Below are positions 23,320 through 27,129 of a stretch of DNA of 27,129 nucleotides, one piece after another. The DNA comes from an uncultured Roseovarius sp. Lineage in GTDB: Bacteria; Pseudomonadota; Alphaproteobacteria; Rhodobacterales; Rhodobacteraceae. A model generated the notes under the pieces. It did no database searches and was not told where the DNA came from. It saw nothing but the letters and a program-made list of their open reading frames with translations. A program made the translations under genes and the position numbers. The stretch's first letter is position 1, and every line of letters starts with the position of its first letter. The stretch spans positions 1-27,129 of the forward strand of contig CAKSUL010000026.1 of the NCBI GenBank assembly GCA_934501475.1, given 5' to 3'.

Positions 23320-24666
23320 ATGACCAACGCAAATTCCCCCCTCAGTCCCGGAGTGCAGGCCGGCCGCCTGCCCGCTGATGCCTATGCCAGCAACTTCTCG
23401 GACCTGCACGCCCCCCTTGACGATCACGAAGCCCTGGTGGCGGCGGATCGCTGCTATTTCTGCCATGACGCACCCTGCATCACGGCCTGCCCGACGGAGA
23501 TCGACATCCCGCTGTTCATCCGCCAGATCGCCACCGGCACACCCGAGGCGGCGGCGAAAACCATCCTGACCCAGAATATCCTGGGCGGCATGTGCGCGCG
23601 GGTCTGCCCTACCGAAACCCTGTGCGAAGAGGCCTGCGTGCGCGAACTGGCCGAGGGCAAGCCGGTGCTGATCGGACAATTGCAACGCTACGCGACCGAC
23701 ACGATGATGCATTCGGGCGTGCATCCGTTCACACGCGCCAAGGCCAGCGGCAAACGCGTGGCGGTGGTGGGGGCCGGGCCTGCGGGTCTGGCCTGTGCGC
23801 ATCGTCTGGCGGTGCTGGGCCATGAGGTGACGGTCTATGACGCACGCCCCAAACCCGGCGGGCTGAACGAATACGGCATCGCCACCTACAAGACCCCCGG
23901 TGATTTCGCCGCGCAGGAAATCGAGTGGCTGCTGAAGATCGGCGGCATCACCGTCGAGACCGGCAAACGTCTGGGCGGTGATCTGGCGCTGGATCAGCTT
24001 GCCCGCGACTTTGACGCGGTGTTCCTGGGGATCGGGCTGGGCGGGGTCAACGCGCTTGGCCTTGAGGGTGAGGACATGGAGGGGCTGCGCGATGCGGTCG
24101 ATTTCATCGCCGACCTGCGTCAGGCCGCCGATGTGGCCATGGTGCCGATCGGGCGCGACGTGGTGGTGATCGGCGGCGGCATGACGGCGGTGGATGCCGC
24201 CGTGCAGGCCAGGCTTCTGGGCGCGCTCAATGTCAGCCTGGTCTATCGGCGGGGCCGCGAGCGCATGAATGCCAGCGTGTTCGAACAGGATCTCGCCGCA
24301 TCGCACGGCGTGCGCATCATCACCAATGCCAGCCCGGTCGCCCTGCATGGAAACGGCGCGGTGCGTGAGATCGAGTTCGAATATACCGATGATGACCTCA
24401 CGCCGACCGGTCAGACCTTTCGCCTCGCTGCCGATCAGGTGTTCCGCGCCATCGGCCAGACCCTCACGGGTGACGGGCTGCCTGAGCTTGACGGGCGCAA
24501 GATCGCCGTGAGCGGCGCCGGGCGCACCAGCATCAAAGGCGTCTGGGCGGGGGGTGACTGCGCCACGGGGGGCGAAGACCTGACCGTGACCGCCGTGGCC
24601 CATGGGCGCGATGCGGCGGAGGATATTCATGCGACGTTGACCGCGAAGGAGACCGCAAATGGCTGA
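23320..24666 (+). CDS. preT: NAD-dependent dihydropyrimidine dehydrogenase, subunit PreT
   Basis: PreT is the NADH/FAD half of the bacterial dihydropyrimidine dehydrogenase that reduces uracil and thymine. The 448-residue protein has an N-terminal Fe-S domain with C45, C48, C53 and C57 (CYFCHDAPCITACP) and C92, C96, C102 and C106 (MCARVCPTETLCEEAC). The FAD motif AVVGAGPAGLACAHRLAVLG follows, then the NADPH/NAD motif VVVIGGGMTAVDAAVQA and a closing FAD motif GVWAGGDCATGGEDL. It resembles the corresponding part of mammalian DPD and glutamate synthase small subunits. AGGAG precedes the ATG. It overlaps preA by 8 bp. Confidence 0.95.
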   Translation: MTNANSPLSPGVQAGRLPADAYASNFSDLHAPLDDHEALVAADRCYFCHDAPCITACPTEIDIPLFIRQIATGTPEAAAKTILTQNILGGMCARVCPTETLCEEACVRELAEGKPVLIGQLQRYATDTMMHSGVHPFTRAKASGKRVAVVGAGPAGLACAHRLAVLGHEVTVYDARPKPGGLNEYGIATYKTPGDFAAQEIEWLLKIGGITVETGKRLGGDLALDQLARDFDAVFLGIGLGGVNALGLEGEDMEGLRDAVDFIADLRQAADVAMVPIGRDVVVIGGGMTAVDAAVQARLLGALNVSLVYRRGRERMNASVFEQDLAASHGVRIITNASPVALHGNGAVREIEFEYTDDDLTPTGQTFRLAADQVFRAIGQTLTGDGLPELDGRKIAVSGAGRTSIKGVWAGGDCATGGEDLTVTAVAHGRDAAEDIHATLTAKETANG

Positions 24667-25963
24667 TCTGACAAGCGAATTCATCGGTATCAAATCCCCC
24701 AACCCGTTCTGGCTGGCCTCTGCGCCGCCGACGGACAAGGAATACAACGTGCGGCGCGCCTTTGACGCGGGCTGGGGCGGCGTGGTCTGGAAGACGCTGG
24801 GCGAGGCCGGGCCACCGGTGGTGAACGTGAACGGCCCGCGCTACGGCGCGATCTGGGGCGCGGATCGCCGCCTTCTGGGGCTCAACAATATCGAGCTGAT
24901 CACCGACCGCCCGCTGGAGGTGAACCTCGAGGAAATGACGCGGGTGAAACGTGACTATCCTGACCGCGCGCTGATCGCCTCGCTGATGGTGCCGGTGAAC
25001 GAGGATGCCTGGCGCGAGATCCTGCGCCGGGTCGAGGATACCGGCTGTGACGGGGTCGAGCTGAATTTCGGCTGCCCCCACGGGATGAGCGAGCGCGGCA
25101 TGGGCAGCGCCGTCGGTCAGGTGCCCGAATATGTCGGACAGGTGGCGCATTGGTGCAAGAAACACAGCGATCTGCCGGTGATCGTCAAGCTGACGCCGAA
25201 CATCACCGACATCCGCAAACCCGCGCAGGCCGCGATGGAGGGCGGCGCGGATGCGGTTTCCCTGATCAACACGATCAACTCGATCACATCGGTCGATCTG
25301 GACCTGTTCGCGCCCGAACCCACCATTGACGGGAAGGGCGCGCATGGCGGCTATTGCGGGCCCGCGGTCAAGCCGATCGCGCTGAACATGGTGGCGGAAA
25401 TCGCCCGCGATCCGGCCACGGCGGGCCTGCCGATCAGCGGCATCGGCGGTGTCACCACATGGCGCGACGCGGCCGAATTCATGGCGCTTGGCGCGGGCAA
25501 TGTGCAGGTCTGCACCGCCGCGATGACCTATGGCTTCAAGATCGTCGAGGAAATGATCTCGGGGCTGAGCCAGTGGATGGACGAAAAGGGCATCACCGAC
25601 ACCGCCCAGATCGTCGGACGCGCGGTGCCCAACACCGTCAACTGGAAGGACCTGAACCTGAATTACATCGCCAAGGCGGTGATCAATCAGGATGAGTGCA
25701 TCAAATGCGGGCGCTGTTATGCCGCCTGCGAGGATACCTCGCATCAGGCGATTTCGATGTCCGAGGATCGCGTCTTCGAGGTGATCGACGCGGAATGCGT
25801 CGCCTGCAACCTGTGTGTGAATGTCTGCCCGGTGGAGGGCTGCATTACGATGGAACAGATGGCGCCGGGCCAGATCGATCCGCGCACCGGCAAGGTGGTC
25901 GAGGCCGAATATGCCAACTGGACGACGCATCCGAACAACCCGGGGGCCTGCGCGGCGGAATGA
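24659..25963 (+). CDS. preA: NAD-dependent dihydropyrimidine dehydrogenase, subunit PreA
   Basis: PreA is the FMN and Fe-S catalytic half. The 434-residue protein has a dihydroorotate-dehydrogenase-like barrel: NPFWLASAPPT, VELNFGCPHGMSERGMGSAV, VKLTPNITDIRKPA, INTINSITSVDLD, HGGYCGPAVKPIAL, GIGGVTTWRDAAEF and VQVCTAAM. A C-terminal two-cluster ferredoxin domain follows, with C347, C350, C353 and C357 and C380, C383, C386 and C390. With PreT it catalyses the first step of reductive pyrimidine breakdown; no dihydropyrimidinase or beta-ureidopropionase gene is visible in the window. The start overlaps preT, as usual for this pair. It converges on the holin-like gene. Confidence 0.95.
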   Translation: MADLTSEFIGIKSPNPFWLASAPPTDKEYNVRRAFDAGWGGVVWKTLGEAGPPVVNVNGPRYGAIWGADRRLLGLNNIELITDRPLEVNLEEMTRVKRDYPDRALIASLMVPVNEDAWREILRRVEDTGCDGVELNFGCPHGMSERGMGSAVGQVPEYVGQVAHWCKKHSDLPVIVKLTPNITDIRKPAQAAMEGGADAVSLINTINSITSVDLDLFAPEPTIDGKGAHGGYCGPAVKPIALNMVAEIARDPATAGLPISGIGGVTTWRDAAEFMALGAGNVQVCTAAMTYGFKIVEEMISGLSQWMDEKGITDTAQIVGRAVPNTVNWKDLNLNYIAKAVINQDECIKCGRCYAACEDTSHQAISMSEDRVFEVIDAECVACNLCVNVCPVEGCITMEQMAPGQIDPRTGKVVEAEYANWTTHPNNPGACAAE

Positions 25964-26002
25964 TCCGCCGGGCTGACATGCCCAGCGCCGGGGCACAGAT
26001 CA

Positions 26003-26025
26003 GGCCGCGCCCGAAAGGCGCGGCC
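26003..26025. terminator. Perfect 9-bp GC hairpin between convergent genes
   Basis: GGCCGCGCC (26003-26011) and GGCGCGGCC (26017-26025) pair perfectly over a CGAAA loop. It lies 40 bp after the preA stop and 42 bp before the opposing stop, so it could serve both directions. There is no T-run on either side, which weakens the call as a classical terminator. Confidence 0.45.
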
Positions 26026-26051
26026 ATGGACATGGGCCAAGGGGGCTAGGC

Positions 26052-26073
26052 CCGCTCAGGATCCGCTCAGGAT
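26052..26073. repeat. Tandem 11-bp direct duplication
   Basis: CCGCTCAGGAT occurs twice head to tail (26052-26062 and 26063-26073). The second copy contains the stop codon of the holin-like gene. This is probably a small replication-slippage duplication with no functional consequence. Confidence 0.6.
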
Positions 26074-26432
26074 CTGGGCGTTCGGGCCTGCACCCCGGCC
26101 TTCAACCCGGCGATAAAGGCGACAACTAGGGGCGGCAGATCGCCCTCACCGCCCGGATCACCCGGTTGGGGCGACGCGCGCGGCGCGGGATCGGGATGGT
26201 GCGGCTTGCGCCCGCCAAGGGCCAGCAGCATCATCCCCGCCCCGGCAAAAAGCGCCCCCATGATGACCAGCGCCGCCATCACGCCGGCCACGCTGATCAG
26301 GATCAGGCACAACGCCACGCTGAAGAACCCGACGGAAATCGCGCAGGCAATCAGCCCGCCCGTCGTCAGCGCCAGCTTGCGCCCGGCGCGCGCGGCGCAT
26401 TGCTCCAGTTTGTGCTGAACATGCTCCAGCAT
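26067..26432 (-). CDS. Phage-holin-superfamily-III / YqjE-like membrane protein
   Basis: The 121-residue protein has an amphipathic N-terminus (MLEHVQHKLEQCAARAGRKLA). Two adjacent membrane helices follow, at roughly 22-47 and 50-72 (ISVGFFSVALCLILISVAGV and VIMGALFAGAGMMLLALGG). A Pro-rich linker and a C-terminal segment (LVVAFIAGLKAGVQART) complete it. The layout is that of the Phage_holin_3_6/YqjE group, which despite the name are chromosomal envelope proteins often paired with DUF883 (YqjD/ElaB) proteins. That pairing is seen here, with one base between the two genes. Confidence 0.78.
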   Translation of the reverse strand: MLEHVQHKLEQCAARAGRKLALTTGGLIACAISVGFFSVALCLILISVAGVMAALVIMGALFAGAGMMLLALGGRKPHHPDPAPRASPQPGDPGGEGDLPPLVVAFIAGLKAGVQARTPRS

Positions 26433-26433
26433 G

Positions 26434-26763
26434 TTATTTCCGCGCGGTCATCAGACCCACCAGAAACCCGACGCCGGCGGCAATGCCCAACGCCGTTGCC
26501 GGTTGGCGCACGACGAAATCATTGGCCTGGGCGTGCAGATGCTCGGCCTGGGCGCGGGCGCGTTCGACCTGGGCCTCACCGGCGACACGCACATCATGCA
26601 GGGCGTCGCGTGCCGCACTGGCGGCCTCGGCTCCCTTGCTTTTGGTGTATCCGCCCAAGACTTCGGTCAGTTGTGCGATATCGCCCTTCAGGACCTCCAT
26701 CTGCGCCGCAAGATCTGCGGTGGTGATGTCTTTGGGGGTCGCGTCTTTTGAGGTGCTAGCCAT
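26434..26763 (-). CDS. DUF883 (YqjD/ElaB-like) protein
   Basis: The 109-residue protein is mostly a charged helix or coiled coil (DLAAQMEVLKGDIAQLTEVL, then GEAQVERARAQAEHLHAQAN). It ends in a single membrane segment (PATALGIAAGVGFLVGLMTA) with an RK tail, the DUF883 layout. E. coli YqjD and ElaB are stress/stationary-phase inner-membrane proteins that bind ribosomes; the same role here is inference. AGGAGG is at ideal distance before the ATG. It is the first gene of a two-gene operon driven by the divergent ECF-type promoter upstream. Confidence 0.82.
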   Translation of the reverse strand: MASTSKDATPKDITTADLAAQMEVLKGDIAQLTEVLGGYTKSKGAEAASAARDALHDVRVAGEAQVERARAQAEHLHAQANDFVVRQPATALGIAAGVGFLVGLMTARK

Positions 26764-26803
26764 GAATCCGGCCTCCTGTTCGTGATGTTTCAGTTGCTCC
26801 CTC

Positions 26804-26829
26804 AACGCGCCGGGGCGCGGTTTGGTTCC
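26804..26829 (-). promoter_or_regulatory. ECF (EcfG-type) general stress promoter for the DUF883-holin operon
   Basis: On the minus strand GGAAC (26829-26825) is followed after exactly 17 bases by CGTT (26807-26804). This is the alphaproteobacterial EcfG consensus (GGAAC-N16/17-CGTT). The predicted start leaves a leader of about 33 bases before the DUF883 ATG. The extended matches GGAACCA and CGTTGA are shared with the divergent promoter. Confidence 0.72.
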
Positions 26830-26893
26830 CGCAGCCCGAACAAAAGCACATCAACTTTATCTGCGCATTTTCCGGGCACAAATCGAATAATTT

Positions 26894-26919
26894 GGAACCA
26901 TTCGTGCAAAACCGGCGTT
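26894..26919 (+). promoter_or_regulatory. ECF (EcfG-type) general stress promoter for the DUF1328 gene
   Basis: GGAAC (26894-26898), 17 bases, CGTT (26916-26919) match the EcfG consensus exactly and place transcription start about 42 bases before the DUF1328 ATG. The two -35 elements of the divergent pair are 64 bp apart. A stress sigma factor driving envelope-stress-type genes in both directions is a coherent arrangement. Confidence 0.75.
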
Positions 26920-26968
26920 GATTCAGCAATGAAGGCCTCAGGGCCGTGATCAAATGAAAGGAAACACC

Positions 26969-27129
26969 ATGCTGAGTTGGGCACTGACATTTCTGGTTGT
27001 GGCACTGATCGCCGCAGTCTTCGGGTTCGGCGGGATCGCCGCCGCATCGGCGGGCATCGCGAAGGTTCTGTTCTTTATCTTCATCGCGCTGTTCATCGTG
27101 ACACTGATCATGCAGGCCGTGCGCAGCTG
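26969..27129 (+). CDS. DUF1328 small membrane protein (right end at window edge)
   Basis: This gene encodes a very small protein beginning [20 protein letters not shown], followed by [20 protein letters not shown] and [13 protein letters not shown]. These are two membrane helices joined by a Gly/Ala turn, the DUF1328 (YtjA) pattern, whose members are about 53-60 residues. The window ends 53 codons in, with TG of the next codon, so the stop is probably at the very edge but is not seen. AAAGGA precedes the ATG, and the ECF-type promoter upstream suggests stress induction. The function is unknown. Confidence 0.85.
   Translation, partial: MLSWALTFLVVALIAAVFGFGGIAAASAGIAKVLFFIFIALFIVTLIMQAVRS

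Noticed and set aside
26067..26432. Prophage remnant, suggested by the holin-like protein
   Set aside because: No phage structural, integrase or lysis genes are near. The pairing with a DUF883 gene and a stress promoter fits the chromosomal YqjD/YqjE-type arrangement.

Overview
This window is GC-rich, densely packed chromosomal DNA. It looks like an alphaproteobacterium of the Rhodobacteraceae (Roseobacter/Rhodobacter group). The evidence is the high G+C, the overlapping ATGA-type gene junctions, the gene set (TRIC channel, DUF1636 protein beside late cobalamin genes, Lin0512 pair, PreT/PreA) and an SMC protein of about 1151 residues. The taxonomic call rests on familiarity with these families, not on a search. 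No rRNA, tRNA, CRISPR array, transposase or prophage was recognised. The content is mostly housekeeping.

Layout. (1) 1-973: rpoZ (runs off the left edge) and folK on the minus strand, divergent from a NYN-domain protein gene (1110-1682) that ends in a hairpin terminator. (2) 1959-5645: a tightly overlapping plus-strand operon of ispH, a LysE-family exporter, a DUF3429 membrane protein broken by an in-frame TGA, a SAM methyltransferase, rnhA and a TRIC-type channel. (3) 8171 down to 5652, minus strand: def, a degenerate deformylase paralogue, fmt and two small GlsB/YeaQ-type membrane proteins. (4) 8424-11536: a PatB/MalY-type C-S lyase, a small unknown protein, a glutathionyl-hydroquinone reductase and a single-domain response regulator. 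(5) 11867-14088: a cobalamin cluster (DUF1636 protein, CobD decarboxylase, CbiB synthase), followed by tandem hairpin repeats. (6) 14294-15973: an MltB-type lytic transglycosylase and a small lipoprotein. (7) 15992-19447: smc on the minus strand, probably with a TTG start. (8) 19743-21500: dadA and a GNAT acetyltransferase, with a perfect DnaA box between smc and dadA. (9) 21558-23093: a small basic protein, a lipoprotein and a tandem Lin0512 pair. (10) 23320-25963: preT-preA for reductive pyrimidine catabolism, behind a long palindrome resembling a RutR operator. (11) 26067-27129: a DUF883 protein plus holin-like protein, divergent from a DUF1328 protein. Each arm has a near-ideal GGAAC-N17-CGTT promoter of the general-stress ECF type.

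Functional themes: N-terminal formyl handling (def/fmt), isoprenoid precursor synthesis (ispH), the final steps towards cobinamide phosphate (cobD/cbiB), chromosome organisation (smc), D-amino-acid and pyrimidine catabolism (dadA, preTA), and envelope/stress proteins. I do not see an obviously new multi-gene system. The points most worth a second look are the paired stress promoters, the deformylase paralogue without its catalytic residues, the nonsense-broken DUF3429 gene, the palindrome before preTA, and the Lin0512 pair.
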